In this document: piece after piece, positions 1-10,679 of the stretch
Position numbering within the stretch: the first letter of the stretch is position 1
Layout: each line of letters opens with the position of its first letter
Assembly: GCF_000832305.1 (NCBI RefSeq)
Contig: NZ_CP010536.1
Span: 3,658,001-3,722,000 of the forward strand
Length of the DNA stretch: 64,000 nt
Reading direction: 5' to 3'
Source of the DNA: Cupriavidus basilensis
GTDB taxonomy: Bacteria > Pseudomonadota > Gammaproteobacteria > Burkholderiales > Burkholderiaceae
Notes under the pieces: generated by a model
The model's database searches: none
The model's input: the letters and a program-made list of their open reading frames with translations, nothing else
Told to the model about the DNA's origin: nothing
Program-made: the position numbers and the translations under genes

Positions 1-467
1 GTCTGGGCGGCGCGCAGCAGGCGCAGCGACATCTCGGCAGGGTCGGCATAAGGCTTGCCGTGTGTGTCGTGATGCACGTAGTGGAACTCGCAAACGCTGG
101 TGTAGCCCGCGCGCAGCATCTCGATATAGAGCTGCGTGGCGATGGCTTCCAGCGTATCGGGCGAAAGCCGCAGCGCGAAGCGGTACATCAGCTTGCGCCA
201 GCTCCAGAAGGAATCGCTCTGCTGGCCGTCAGCCAGCGTCTCGCTGCGGAACTCAGTCAACCCGGCAAAACCGCGCTGGAACGCGTGCGAATGCAGATTG
301 GGCATGCCCGGCAACAGCGGCCCGGCGGCGCGCGGCACGTCCACGGCGGGTTGCGCGCCGGCCTGCACCGTCGTGAATGCGCCAGCGTCGTCCCAGGCCA
401 GCAGTACATCGCTGGCCCAGCCCGTGGGCAGCAAGGCCTGCGTGGCAAACAGGCTTCCGGCGTTCAT
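1..467 (-). CDS. hutF: Formimidoylglutamate deiminase, N-terminal part (runs off left edge)
   Basis: About 155 N-terminal residues are visible. HutF deiminates N-formimino-L-glutamate to N-formyl-L-glutamate and ammonia in the cytoplasm, the fourth step of the five-step histidine degradation route. The visible part has the amidohydrolase start: a small beta domain, then [12 protein letters not shown] at residues 54-65, whose H59 and H61 are the HxH metal ligands; the HAFQR continuation is typical of HutF rather than HutI. The ATG (465-467) overlaps the hutI stop by four bases (ATGA), so the two are translationally coupled in a single leftward operon. The presence of HutF predicts that a formylglutamate deformylase (hutG) lies beyond the left edge; that is inference. 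The C-terminal two thirds cannot be judged. Confidence 0.9.
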   Translation of the reverse strand, partial: MNAGSLFATQALLPTGWASDVLLAWDDAGAFTTVQAGAQPAVDVPRAAGPLLPGMPNLHSHAFQRGFAGLTEFRSETLADGQQSDSFWSWRKLMYRFALRLSPDTLEAIATQLYIEMLRAGYTSVCEFHYVHHDTHGKPYADPAEMSLRLLRAAQ

Positions 468-1756
468 GGCCGCACTCCTTGCACTGACGTGGCCGCAGGA
501 TAGACCTTGCCCTGGCGCACCACGGCGGCGGCGGGATTGCGCCCGAACCAGTAGGCCAGCTCGGCCGGCGAATCGACATTCCACAGCACGAAATCGGCGG
601 CGCGCCCGGCGGCCAGCAAACCGTGCCGGTCGGCTGCGCCCAGCGCGCGCGCGGCGTGCGTGGTGACGCCTGCCAGCACTTCGGGCACGGTCAGCCTGAA
701 CAGGGTGCACGCCATATTCATCATCAGCAGCAGCGAAGTGACGGGTGACGTACCGGGATTGTGATCGGTGGAGATCGCCATCGGCACACCATGCCGGCGC
801 AGCAGGTCGATCGGCGGCAGGTTGGTGTCACGCAGGAAATAGTAGGCACCCGGCAGCAGGACCGCCACCGTGCCCGACCCGGCCATGGCAACGACGCCGG
901 CCTCATCGAGATGTTCCAGGTGATCGGCCGACAGCGCGCGGTAACGCGCCGCCAGCGCGGTGCCACCCAGGTTGCTGAGTTGCTCGGCGTGCAGCTTGAC
1001 GCGCAAGCCGTGGCGCTCGGCGGCCTGGAAGACGCGCTCGGTCTGCGCCAGGCTGAAGCCCACGGATTCGCAAAAGGCGTCCACCGCATCGATGAGGCCC
1101 TCGTCGGCCAGCACGGGCATCATGGTTTCGCACACCAGCGTGATGTAGTCGTCGGCGCGGCCCGCGTATTCCGGCGGCAGCGCGTGCGCGCCAAGAAAGG
1201 TGGTATGCACCGTTACGCCGAAGGCATCGCCCAGGCGGCGCGCCACGCGCAGCTGCTTGCGTTCGCTGGCGAGATCCAGGCCGTAGCCAGACTTGATCTC
1301 CAGGGTGGTCACACCTTCGGCCAGCAGCGGCGCAAGACGCGCGGCGGCCAGCGCGAACAGCGTGTCTTCATCGGCGGCGCGGGTGGCGCGCACGGTGGAG
1401 ACGATGCCGCCGCCGGCGCGCGCGATTTCCTCATAGCCTGCGCCGGCCAGGCGCATGGCGAATTCATCGGCACGCTGCCCGCCGTACACCAGGTGGGTGT
1501 GGCAGTCGACCAGGCCCGGCGTGATCCAGGCGCTGCCCGCGTCATGGCGCGGCAGCGCTGCGTACGCCTGCGGCAGCTCGGCCTGCATGCCGAGCCACAC
1601 GATGCGGCCTTGCTGCACGACCAGCGCGGCGTCACGGATGGCCTTGGCGGGATCCCCGTCGGGCAGCAGGTGGCAGCGATGCCAGACGCCATCGGCGGAC
1701 TTGGCGGATTCAGTGGACGAAGAGATAGCGGCGGCATGCGCCGGGTTCAGGTTCAT
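464..1756 (-). CDS. hutI: Imidazolonepropionase
   Basis: 430 residues, a normal HutI length. It hydrolyses 4-imidazolone-5-propionate to N-formimino-L-glutamate, the third step of histidine breakdown. Visible features are the amidohydrolase entry [13 protein letters not shown] (about residues 81-93, H86 and H88 as metal ligands), the downstream [10 protein letters not shown] segment and [10 protein letters not shown] near the C-terminus, carrying the metal-binding aspartate. The start MNLNPAH was chosen because its ATG overlaps the hutD stop by four bases; the reading frame stays open about 54 codons upstream, but only as a shadow of hutD. It lies between hutD and hutF in the leftward hut operon. 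Confidence 0.95.
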   Translation of the reverse strand: MNLNPAHAAAISSSTESAKSADGVWHRCHLLPDGDPAKAIRDAALVVQQGRIVWLGMQAELPQAYAALPRHDAGSAWITPGLVDCHTHLVYGGQRADEFAMRLAGAGYEEIARAGGGIVSTVRATRAADEDTLFALAAARLAPLLAEGVTTLEIKSGYGLDLASERKQLRVARRLGDAFGVTVHTTFLGAHALPPEYAGRADDYITLVCETMMPVLADEGLIDAVDAFCESVGFSLAQTERVFQAAERHGLRVKLHAEQLSNLGGTALAARYRALSADHLEHLDEAGVVAMAGSGTVAVLLPGAYYFLRDTNLPPIDLLRRHGVPMAISTDHNPGTSPVTSLLLMMNMACTLFRLTVPEVLAGVTTHAARALGAADRHGLLAAGRAADFVLWNVDSPAELAYWFGRNPAAAVVRQGKVYPAATSVQGVRP

Positions 1757-2360
1757 TGCGGGTTCTCCAACTCCAACTCCAGGGTGACGCACAGGCAAAG
1801 CGCGGGCTCCGACATCGCCTGCAGGCGATATGGCACCGCTACGCCTTGGGCAAACAGCATGCCATCGTCGCTGGCCAGCACGGCTTGGCCGCCCTGGCCG
1901 GCAATGCCGTGGCGCCATGCCCCCTCAACCACAAACAACAACACCGCATGCGCGCCGGGCGCGATCGTGAATTCGTCGTGCGCCGCGACCACGCTCGCGC
2001 GGCACTGGCCGCGCCGCGTCATCACATTGAAGTCGCGCGTGGCGCCATCCAGCAGCGTGGCCTGCACGCCGCGCTCGCCGGCAAAGGCAAAGGGCTCGCC
2101 AACGGTATCGAGGCGATGATCGAAGCTGCCATCGTCAGCCAGCAGGCGCACGCCCTCGCCGTCCAGCAGCACGATCTGGCGGTCGATGCCGGGAAAGGCG
2201 GAGAACGGCCCATCGGCGGCGATGTCGGCCACGCTCACGCGCCACAGGAATGCGTCCATGCCAGCGCCCGGCGGCCACGCGGCGATCTCGCGGGTAACGC
2301 CGCCGCCGTTCTTCCAGGGGTGCGCGGCCAGCGCGCCGAGCGAGAAACGTTCGACGCCGT

Positions 2361-2364
<4 letters not shown>
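1753..2364 (-). CDS. hutD: HutD family protein
   Basis: 203 residues. HutD is a small cupin-fold protein conserved in proteobacterial hut operons. It has no proven enzymatic reaction; a role in limiting or tuning hut operon activity has been proposed in Pseudomonas. The N-terminus carries the family signature: [13 protein letters not shown] near residues 16-28, followed by [10 protein letters not shown] and [18 protein letters not shown]. It overlaps hutU upstream and hutI downstream by four bases each (ATGA in both cases), so expression is tightly coupled to the catabolic enzymes. Confidence 0.9.
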
Positions 2365-4082
<1,718 letters not shown>

Positions 4083-4143
4083 GTGGGGTTCTCCTGCCTG
4101 TTCAGTTCTGCGGTTCAGCCTGCGTTCGAGAGTGGCGCGCGCA

Positions 4144-5724
4144 TCAAGCCACGCCCACCTGCGACGGCAGCACCTGCCGCACCGCCTCGGGCCAGCCCGC
4201 ACCCGCGTCACCCTGCTGCACCCACTGCTTCATCGCCTCGATATCCGGCGCGAAGTAGCGGTCGCCTTCCACAAAGGCCACGCGCTCGCGAATGCGTGCG
4301 ATCTCGCTCTCGATCAGCGGCGAGGACTCCAGCGGGCGGTGGAACTCGATGCCCTGCGCGGCGGCCATGGCTTCGATGCCGACCACCACGGCGGTGTTCT
4401 CCGCCATATCGCCCAGGCGGCGCGCGCCGTAGGTGGCCATCGACACATGGTCCTCCTGGTTGGCCGACGTCGGCAAGCTGTCCACGCTGGCAGGATGCGC
4501 CAGCGACTTGTTCTCGGAAGCCAACGCGGCGGCAGTGACCTGCGCGATCATGAAGCCCGAATGCAGGCCGCCGTCGCGCACCAGGAACGGCGGCAGGCCG
4601 GACAGGCCGGAATCGAGCAGCAGCGCGAGGCGGCGCTCGGAGATCGCGCCGATCTCCGCGATGGCCAGCGCGATGATGTCGGCGGCAAACGCCACCGGCT
4701 CGGCGTGGAAGTTGCCGCCCGAGATCACGTCGCCCTGCTCCGGGAACACCAGCGGATTGTCGGACGCGGCGTTGGCTTCGATCTGCAGTACGCGCGCGGC
4801 GTGTTGCAGGTTATCCAGGCAGGCGCCCATCACCTGCGGCTGGCAGCGGATGGAGTACGGGTCCTGCACGCGGCCGCAGCTCACGTGCGAGTCCACGATC
4901 TTGCTGCCATCGAGCAGCGCGCGCACGGCGCCGGCCACGGCGATCTGGCCGGCCTGGCCGCGCGCGGCGTGGATGCGCGCGTCGAACGGCTTGACCGAGC
5001 CCTTGATGGCTTCGAGCGACAGCGCGCCCGCCACCAGCCCGGCAGCGAAGATGTCTTCGGCGGCAAACAGGCCCGCCAGCGCCAGCGCGGTGGAAACCTG
5101 CGTGCCGTTGAGCAGCGCCAACCCTTCCTTGGGGCCCAGCGTGAAGGGCGCCAGGCCCGCGTGGGCAAGCCCTTCGGCGGCCGGGCGGCGCACGCCGTCG
5201 ATCATCACCTCGCCCACGCCAATCAGCGTGCACGACATATGCGCCAGCGGCGCGAGATCGCCCGACGCGCCCACCGAGCCCTTGGCCGGAATGCACGGCG
5301 TGACGCCCGCGTTGGTCAGCGCCAGCAGCGCCTCGATGATTTCGGGACGGATGCCGGAATGGCCGCGCGCCAGGCTCACCGCCTTGATCGCCAGGATCAG
5401 GCGCACGGTGTCGCTGTGCAGGTCCGCGCCGGTGCCCACGCTGTGCGACAGCACCAGGTTGCGCTGCAACTCCGCCAGCTTGTCATGCGGGATGCGTGTT
5501 TGCGCCAGCTTGCCAAAGCCGGTGTTGATGCCGTAGACCACCGCATCTGCGTCGATGATGTCCTGCACGGTGGCCTGGGACGCGCGTACGCCAGCCCACG
5601 CGGATGCATCCATCGCCAGGCTCACTTCGCCGCGATGGATGCGGCGCAGGTCGGCCAGCGTGACGGAGCCGGGCTGCAAGGTCAGCAGCGGGCGGGAAGT
5701 TTGGTTGGCTTGGGTGGCGCTCAT
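4144..5724 (-). CDS. hutH: Histidine ammonia-lyase
   Basis: 526 residues, slightly longer than the common 505-515. It removes ammonia from L-histidine to give trans-urocanate, the committed step. The autocatalytic MIO cofactor triad Ala-Ser-Gly is at residues 153-155 within [17 protein letters not shown], and the substrate-side [10 protein letters not shown] lies at about 64-73. Other family blocks, [13 protein letters not shown] and [19 protein letters not shown], are intact. The ATG is preceded by AGGGA. A HutC-like operator (5735-5746) ends 10 bases upstream of the ATG and touches this ribosome-binding site, so repression at the start of the catabolic genes is expected. Confidence 0.97.
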   Translation of the reverse strand: MSATQANQTSRPLLTLQPGSVTLADLRRIHRGEVSLAMDASAWAGVRASQATVQDIIDADAVVYGINTGFGKLAQTRIPHDKLAELQRNLVLSHSVGTGADLHSDTVRLILAIKAVSLARGHSGIRPEIIEALLALTNAGVTPCIPAKGSVGASGDLAPLAHMSCTLIGVGEVMIDGVRRPAAEGLAHAGLAPFTLGPKEGLALLNGTQVSTALALAGLFAAEDIFAAGLVAGALSLEAIKGSVKPFDARIHAARGQAGQIAVAGAVRALLDGSKIVDSHVSCGRVQDPYSIRCQPQVMGACLDNLQHAARVLQIEANAASDNPLVFPEQGDVISGGNFHAEPVAFAADIIALAIAEIGAISERRLALLLDSGLSGLPPFLVRDGGLHSGFMIAQVTAAALASENKSLAHPASVDSLPTSANQEDHVSMATYGARRLGDMAENTAVVVGIEAMAAAQGIEFHRPLESSPLIESEIARIRERVAFVEGDRYFAPDIEAMKQWVQQGDAGAGWPEAVRQVLPSQVGVA

Positions 5725-5734
5725 TTGTATGTCC

Positions 5735-5746
5735 CTGTCTATACAG
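5735..5746. promoter_or_regulatory. HutC-like operator in the hutH leader
   Basis: CTGTCTATACAG is an imperfect palindrome; only base pair 5/8 is broken. It matches the TGT-N4-ACA core of known HutC sites (consensus close to TGTATATACA). It lies between hutC and hutH, 10 bases before the hutH ATG. The identical 12-mer recurs at 9572-9583. That HutC binds here is inferred from motif and position. Confidence 0.65.
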
Positions 5747-5800
5747 CCTGGTTCGTGCGTTGGCTGGTGGATCTGAAAAAACTAACGGCCCTTGGCTGGT

Positions 5801-6574
5801 TCAGCCGAAGGCCGGGTTGCCATCGGCGCGGAATCGGCTGCCTAGGCGGTAGCGGTTGCCTGGGTGCAGGCAACGTACAAAGGTCACGGGAGTGCCGCCC
5901 GTCCAAGTGCGGCGGGTCAGCAGCAGGCACGGCTGGGTAGCCGGCATTTCCAGTTGGGCGGCCTGTTCCGCCGTGGCGGAAATGGCATCGACCACGTGTT
6001 CGATCTGGTCGTAGGGCACGTGGCGCAGCAGGTACTCGCCAGGCTTCACCGCGTCGGCGGCGGCAAAATCCTGGTTGATGAAGTCCGGCGCGACGCGCGG
6101 GTTCACATAGCGGTCTTCGAGCTGCACCGGCACGCCGTCCTCGCGGTGCACGCACACGGAGTGGAACACCGATTCGCCGGTGCGCAGATCCAGCGCGGCC
6201 GCTACCTCGATGGAGGCAGCCACGCGTTCCACCACCATGACGTCGCAAGCGTAGTCATGTCCGCGCATGCGGATCTCGTCCTGCAGGTTGACCACGTTGA
6301 GCAGCGTCGACTGCGGCTTGTGCTGCGCCACGAAGGTGCCCACGCCGGCCACGCGCACCACCCGGCCCTGCTCGGCCAGCTCGCGCAGCGCGCGGTTCAC
6401 CGTCATGCGCGACACGCCAAAGCGGGTGACAAGCTCCTGCTCGGAGGGCACACGGTCCCCCGGCTGCCACGCGCGGCTCTGGATATGGCGCGCGATGTAG
6501 TCCTTCACCTGCTGGTAGAGCGCGGCGGGCGTGGCATCGGGAACACCCCGGCGGTTGGCGGTGGCAGCTTTCAT
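5801..6574 (-). CDS. hutC: Histidine-utilisation repressor, GntR/HutC family
   Basis: 257 residues. An N-terminal GntR winged helix (about residues 13-80, with VPSEQELVTRFGVSRMTVNRAL as the recognition helices) is followed by a UTRA effector domain to the C-terminus. HutC proteins repress hut genes and are released by urocanate. The gene lies 15 bp downstream of the importer ATPase gene and 76 bp upstream of hutH, all leftward, so it is probably cotranscribed with the importer and autoregulated through the operator at 9346-9355. The fit to family length and context is good; the inducer is from family knowledge. Confidence 0.95.
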   Translation of the reverse strand: MKAATANRRGVPDATPAALYQQVKDYIARHIQSRAWQPGDRVPSEQELVTRFGVSRMTVNRALRELAEQGRVVRVAGVGTFVAQHKPQSTLLNVVNLQDEIRMRGHDYACDVMVVERVAASIEVAAALDLRTGESVFHSVCVHREDGVPVQLEDRYVNPRVAPDFINQDFAAADAVKPGEYLLRHVPYDQIEHVVDAISATAEQAAQLEMPATQPCLLLTRRTWTGGTPVTFVRCLHPGNRYRLGSRFRADGNPAFG

Positions 6575-6589
6575 GGCTTGGTTGGCAAC

Positions 6590-7369
6590 TCAGTGTTCGG
6601 CGCAGGCCATGGCCTCGGCGCGGATTTCCTCGGTCAGTACCGCCTTGAGTTCCGAGAACGCCGGCGACGTCTTGATGGTGTAGTGGCGCGGATGAGGAAA
6701 GTCCACGTCGATGGTGCGCTTGATGCGGCCCGGGCGCGCCGAGAACACGGCAACGCGGTTGGCCATGAAAATGGCCTCGTCGATATCGTGCGTGACGAAC
6801 AGCACCGTCTTGCGCGAGGCTTCCCAGATGCCCAGCAGCAGTTCCTGCATCAGCACGCGGGTCTGGTTGTCCAGCGCACCGAAGGGCTCGTCCAGCAGCA
6901 GGATCTTGGGGTCGTTGGCCAGCGCCCGGGCAATGGCCGTGCGCTGCTGCATGCCGCCCGAGAGCTGCTTGGGGAAATGATGCTCGAAGCCGCGCAGGCC
7001 CACGCGCTGGATAAAGAAGTCGCTGCGCTCGCGCTGGCCGGCCGCGCTCATGCCGCGCTCGCGCAGGCCAAAGCGCACGTTCTGCTCGATGGTCAGCCAC
7101 GGGAACAGCGTGTACGACTGGAACACCATGCCGCGCTCCGCACCCGGGCCGGTGACTTCCTGCCCGTCGAGCAGCACGCGCCCGGTGGTGGGCGTATCCA
7201 GCCCGGCGACGATGCGCAGCAGCGTGGACTTGCCGCAGCCCGAGGGGCCGAGGATGGTGACGAAGTCGTTGTCCGCCACTTCGAAATCGGTCGGCTGCAG
7301 GGCCAGGGTCTGGCCGCCGCGCGGATTGACGAAGGTTCGCGAGACCTGCTGGATGGACAGCGCGCTCAT
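6590..7369 (-). CDS. ABC transporter ATP-binding protein, SsuB/TauB type, HutC-linked
   Basis: 259 residues from the ATG chosen here, which overlaps the permease stop (ATGA). The ATPase subunit energises the import complex on the inner face of the membrane. Walker [10 protein letters not shown] is at 41-49, then the Q-loop FQSYTLFPW, signature LSGGMQQR, Walker [13 protein letters not shown] and switch histidine VTHDIDEA. All catalytic motifs are intact. It resembles the nitrate/sulfonate/taurine subfamily. It sits between the permease and hutC in one leftward unit. The substrate is unknown; see the binding protein. Confidence 0.93.
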   Translation of the reverse strand: MSALSIQQVSRTFVNPRGGQTLALQPTDFEVADNDFVTILGPSGCGKSTLLRIVAGLDTPTTGRVLLDGQEVTGPGAERGMVFQSYTLFPWLTIEQNVRFGLRERGMSAAGQRERSDFFIQRVGLRGFEHHFPKQLSGGMQQRTAIARALANDPKILLLDEPFGALDNQTRVLMQELLLGIWEASRKTVLFVTHDIDEAIFMANRVAVFSARPGRIKRTIDVDFPHPRHYTIKTSPAFSELKAVLTEEIRAEAMACAEH

Positions 7370-8238
7370 TTGATCGAACTCCACGGGAACAGGCGCTGGT
7401 TGGCCAGCTTGAAAGCCAGGTCGGAGACCAGGCCGATGCAACCGATCACGATGATGCCGAAGATGATCTGCCCGGTGTTGAGCAGCGCCTGGCTGTCGGT
7501 GATCATATGGCCGATGCCGGAGGACGAGCCGATCAGCTCGGCCACGATGACATAGGTCCAGGCCCAGCCCAGCACCAGGCGCAGGATCTCGGCGATCTCA
7601 GGCGCGGCGCCCGGGATCAGCACGCGCCGCACGATGCCGCTGCTGTTGGCGCCCAGCGTGTAGGCCGCCTCCACCAGGTCGCGCCGCGCGCCACCCACCG
7701 CCACCGCCACCATCAGCACGATCTGGAAGAACGAGCCGATAAAGATCACCAGCACCTTCTGCGCCTCGCCGATGCCGGCCCACAGGATCAGCAGCGGGAT
7801 GAAGGCCGATGCCGGCAGGTAGCGGCAAAACGAGACGAAGGGCTCGAAGAACGCCTCCGCCGCCTTGTACGCGCCCATGAAGATGCCCAGCGGCACGGCC
7901 AGCGCGGCGGCCAGCACGAAGCCGCCCAGCACGCGCCATACCGTCATGCCGATGTCACCGATGAAGTTGTACTCGGTGAATAGCAGCAAGCCTTCATGGG
8001 CCATGGTCGCCGGATCGGCCAGGAAGTTGCGCGGCACCATGCCGCCCAGGGTCACCGCCGCCCACGCGGCAAAGAACACCACGAAGAACGACAAGCCCAG
8101 CACCCAGCGCGCGCGCTGGGTGACCGGCGCCAGCGGCGCCAGCCAGGGATGCCGGCGCGCGGCCACCGGCGTCACCGCGGCGGGAGCGGGCGTTGTCGCC
8201 GCACCCGCGGCGGGCGAACCAATGTGAACCTGCGTCAT
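7366..8238 (-). CDS. ABC transporter permease, SsuC/TauC type, HutC-linked
   Basis: 290 residues. A proline/alanine-rich cytoplasmic N-terminus of about 40 residues precedes roughly six hydrophobic spans (first near 46-66). The EAA loop that contacts the ATPase is recognisable as AAYTLGANSSGIVRRVLIPGAAPEI in the second half (quoted only to mark the block). The family is BPD_transp_1. Its stop overlaps the ATPase start, and its start lies 13 bp after the binding-protein stop, so the three form a complete importer operon ending in hutC. Confidence 0.92.
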   Translation of the reverse strand: MTQVHIGSPAAGAATTPAPAAVTPVAARRHPWLAPLAPVTQRARWVLGLSFFVVFFAAWAAVTLGGMVPRNFLADPATMAHEGLLLFTEYNFIGDIGMTVWRVLGGFVLAAALAVPLGIFMGAYKAAEAFFEPFVSFCRYLPASAFIPLLILWAGIGEAQKVLVIFIGSFFQIVLMVAVAVGGARRDLVEAAYTLGANSSGIVRRVLIPGAAPEIAEILRLVLGWAWTYVIVAELIGSSSGIGHMITDSQALLNTGQIIFGIIVIGCIGLVSDLAFKLANQRLFPWSSIK

Positions 8239-8251
8239 GGCACCGACCTCG

Positions 8252-9223
8252 TTACTTGATGAAGCGCGCGTCGTACAGGGCGGTGACGTCCGGCACCTGG
8301 CGAATCACGCCGATCTCCAGCAGCACTTGCGCCGCTTCCTTGCTGAAGCTGGCCAGCTCGCCGCCGAAGAATTTACGGTTGGCGTCACGATCCTGCCAGC
8401 GCAGGTAGGCGGACGACTTGGCGAACTGCTCGCCGCTTTGCTTGACCGCCGCGCCCATGACGTCGTTCGCCTTGGCCGGGTCCTGCCTGATCATGTCGAG
8501 CGCTTCGAAGTAGCTGTCCACCAGCGCTTGCGCGGCCTTGGGATTGTCCTTGAGCCACTTGGGCGCGCAGCCCAGCGTGTCCATCACCATCGGGTAGTCC
8601 AGCGTGGTGGCGAGGATCTTGCCCTTGTCCGGGTTCTGGCGCACCGACGACAGGTACGGTTCATACGTCATGGCAGCATCGTTCTGGCCCGCGACGAAAG
8701 CCTGCGCGGCGGCTTGCGGCGACAGCGTGGTGGTCTTCACATCCTTCAGGCTCATGCCGTTCTTCTTGAGCATCCAGGCCAGGCCGAAGTAAGGCGCGGT
8801 GCCCGGCGCGTCCACGCCGATGGTCTTGCCCTTGAGGTCGGCAAAGCCTTTCACGTCGCCGCGCACGGCCAGGCCGTCGGCGCCGTAGGACTTATCGAGC
8901 TGCACGATCTGGGTGATGGGCACGCCGTTGGCATTCCAGGCCACATGGGTCTCGACCGTGGTGGCAGCGCACTGGATGGCACCCGCGGCAAGTGCCAGGT
9001 GACGGTCCTTCTGCGGAATCATCTTGATGTCGACGTCGACACCATGCTTCTTGAAGATGCCGGCCTTGTCAGCCAGCGTCAGCGGCGCGAAGCCGGTCCA
9101 GCCGCTCATGCCCAGCGTGACCTGTGTGGCTTGCGCTTGCGCGGTGCCTGCGGCACCCAGCGTGGCGACGACTGCTGCTACGGCGACGGCTAGCGACTTA
9201 CCGCTACGGATACGAAATCCCAT
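8252..9223 (-). CDS. ABC transporter substrate-binding protein, NMT1/SsuA-like, HutC-linked
   Basis: 323 residues. A Sec signal peptide covers about residues 1-30, ending in an Ala-x-Ala site (AQA), so the mature protein is periplasmic. The fold is the NMT1/THI5-like or SsuA class: LGMSGWTGFAPLTLADKAGIF at the start of the mature part, then a two-lobe binding protein with FADLKGKTIGVDAPGTAPYF. This class binds sulfonates, nitrate, pyrimidines and similar small molecules, so sequence alone does not give the ligand. The promoter carries a HutC-like operator and hutC is the fourth gene of the unit, which points to histidine, urocanate or another imidazole-derived compound. It is not the HutXWV-type histidine importer known in pseudomonads. 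Confidence 0.88.
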   Translation of the reverse strand: MGFRIRSGKSLAVAVAAVVATLGAAGTAQAQATQVTLGMSGWTGFAPLTLADKAGIFKKHGVDVDIKMIPQKDRHLALAAGAIQCAATTVETHVAWNANGVPITQIVQLDKSYGADGLAVRGDVKGFADLKGKTIGVDAPGTAPYFGLAWMLKKNGMSLKDVKTTTLSPQAAAQAFVAGQNDAAMTYEPYLSSVRQNPDKGKILATTLDYPMVMDTLGCAPKWLKDNPKAAQALVDSYFEALDMIRQDPAKANDVMGAAVKQSGEQFAKSSAYLRWQDRDANRKFFGGELASFSKEAAQVLLEIGVIRQVPDVTALYDARFIK

Positions 9224-9332
9224 CTTCCTGGCTCCTTTGGTGTGATGCGAACGGGGCCGCGCCAGCGCTGGCGGCGGCCGGATCGCCCGGCTCGGGCGGC
9301 GCCGTACTTGCAGCGCCGGTCATTTGCCAGGC

Positions 9333-9361
9333 AATTTAGCAACCCTGTATATACAAGTCAA
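9333..9361 (-). promoter_or_regulatory. Sigma-70 promoter of the importer-hutC operon with embedded HutC operator
   Basis: Read leftward: TTGACT (9356-9361), a 17-base spacer, TAAATT (9333-9338). The spacer contains the perfect palindrome TGTATATACA (9346-9355), flanked so that it reads CTTGTATATACAG on this strand. A repressor bound there would block RNA polymerase. Transcription would start about 100 bases before the binding-protein ATG. Confidence 0.7.
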
Positions 9362-9571
9362 TGCAGTAGTTAACCCGAGGCGAAGGGCAGAACTGGCGTG
9401 GCCGGCACTTAGGTGCGGCCGAGCCTGGAACGGCACGAAACGCGCACAAAACGGCGGCGTTACGGGATCAGGCCGGGTGCCCGCCGATGCCCGCTGACGG
9501 GGCATCCGGCGCTTGCCGCCTTCGCCTGCGCGCACCAGATCCGCGCACGGTTACGCTGAAAGCATCACTTG

Positions 9572-9583
9572 CTGTCTATACAG
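9572..9583. promoter_or_regulatory. Second upstream HutC-like operator
   Basis: CTGTCTATACAG, identical to the 12-mer in front of hutH. It is 226 bp upstream of the operator inside the importer promoter and about 107 bp from the end of the neighbouring epimerase gene. It could be an auxiliary site for looping or mark a second promoter. Confidence 0.55.
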
Positions 9584-9689
9584 GATCGAGCGGCAACACC
9601 AACGCAAACGGTGTGCCACCAGGCGCCACCGGGGCGCCACCAGGATGCGAAAGGAAGGCGCTCCCGGGCGACGCCGAGAGCACCTGTAT

Positions 9690-10670
9690 TCAGGCGTCGA
9701 AAAAGGAGGCCACGGTGGGATAGCGCAGCCGCAGGCGCAGCTCGCGTTTGAGACGGGCGTTTTCCAGCCGGCGCGATTCGCTCATGAAGCTGAGCAAGGT
9801 TGGCTCCACGGCTTCGCGCAATTGCGCGCGAGCCAGGCGCGGCGGGCGGGGCAGGCCGCGGCGGTCGGCCACCAGGTCGAAGTAATCGGCCATGCGCATT
9901 TCCGAATCGTCGCTGGCATGCACCACCCGCTGCGCGCGGCCGCGGAACAGCGACGCCACCATGGTGCGGGCAAGGTCCAGGGCATGGATGTGGTTGGTAT
10001 AGACATCGTCCTGCGGCACCAGCGCCGGCGTGCCCTTGGCCAGGCGGGCCAGCGGCAGCCGGTCTTCGGCATAAATGCCGGGGATGCGCACGATGGAAGC
10101 GCGCCAGCCGGCATGGCGGCCAAAGTCCCGCACGGACTGCTCTGCCGCCACGCGGCGCCGGGCGCGCGCGGTTTGCGGGCGCACCGCCTGCGATTCCGCC
10201 AGCCTGGCGCCCCCCCGGTCGCCATACACGCCCGAGGTGCTGGCGTAGACAAACGCTGGCGGCGCAGCGCGTCGGCCGGACCTGCCGTAGCGTCGGTCGG
10301 GTAGAATGGCGGGCTTGGCAGACCATCCGCCCGGCCGTGCGGCGGACCGCCGCCAGGCGCCGCGCCGCAAGGCGCGCAGCAGCGCCAGCGTGCGGGGATC
10401 GCCCTCGCCGCGCGACGGCGGCGGCGCCAGGTGCAGCACCCTGTCGGCCAGCCCGGCCAGGCGCGCCAGCGTGGCGGGCCGGTCCAGGTCGGCTACCAGC
10501 GGCACGGCGCCGTTGTCCCGCAGCTCAGTGCGGCGGGACGGCTGCGAAGTGATGGAAAAGACGCGCCAGCGCGTCGATAGAATACGCAGGCAACGTGTGC
10601 CCACATCCCCACAGCCAACGATGAGTAGGCGCGGGCGACCCAGGCGGCGTCGCGACAGATTTTTGCTCAT
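9690..10670 (-). CDS. NAD-dependent epimerase/dehydratase family (SDR) protein
   Basis: 326 residues. An extended-SDR Rossmann start is clear: RLLIVGCGDVGTRCL near residues 13-27, with VLHLAPPPSRGEGDP after it and FVYASTSGVYGD as the active-site-side strand. Between them lies an Arg/Gly-rich insert of about 40 residues that looks low-complexity. Homologues are often annotated only as NAD(P)-binding oxidoreductases; substrate and pathway are unknown. The ATG at 10668-10670 lies just 9 bp from the ATG of the divergent reductase gene, leaving no room for a normal promoter between them, so its promoter must lie inside that gene or the true start is different. Confidence 0.8.
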   Translation of the reverse strand: MSKNLSRRRLGRPRLLIVGCGDVGTRCLRILSTRWRVFSITSQPSRRTELRDNGAVPLVADLDRPATLARLAGLADRVLHLAPPPSRGEGDPRTLALLRALRRGAWRRSAARPGGWSAKPAILPDRRYGRSGRRAAPPAFVYASTSGVYGDRGGARLAESQAVRPQTARARRRVAAEQSVRDFGRHAGWRASIVRIPGIYAEDRLPLARLAKGTPALVPQDDVYTNHIHALDLARTMVASLFRGRAQRVVHASDDSEMRMADYFDLVADRRGLPRPPRLARAQLREAVEPTLLSFMSESRRLENARLKRELRLRLRYPTVASFFDA

Positions 10671-10679
10671 AGAGTTATT

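Larger units (their letters stand above)
9224..9689. other. 466-bp intergenic regulatory region upstream of the HutC-linked importer
   Basis: No credible coding sequence. It holds two HutC-like operators 226 bp apart (9346-9355 and 9572-9583) and a good leftward promoter. The spacing would allow DNA looping between the two sites. The region also receives the end of the leftward epimerase gene, for which I see no clear intrinsic terminator. Confidence 0.6.
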
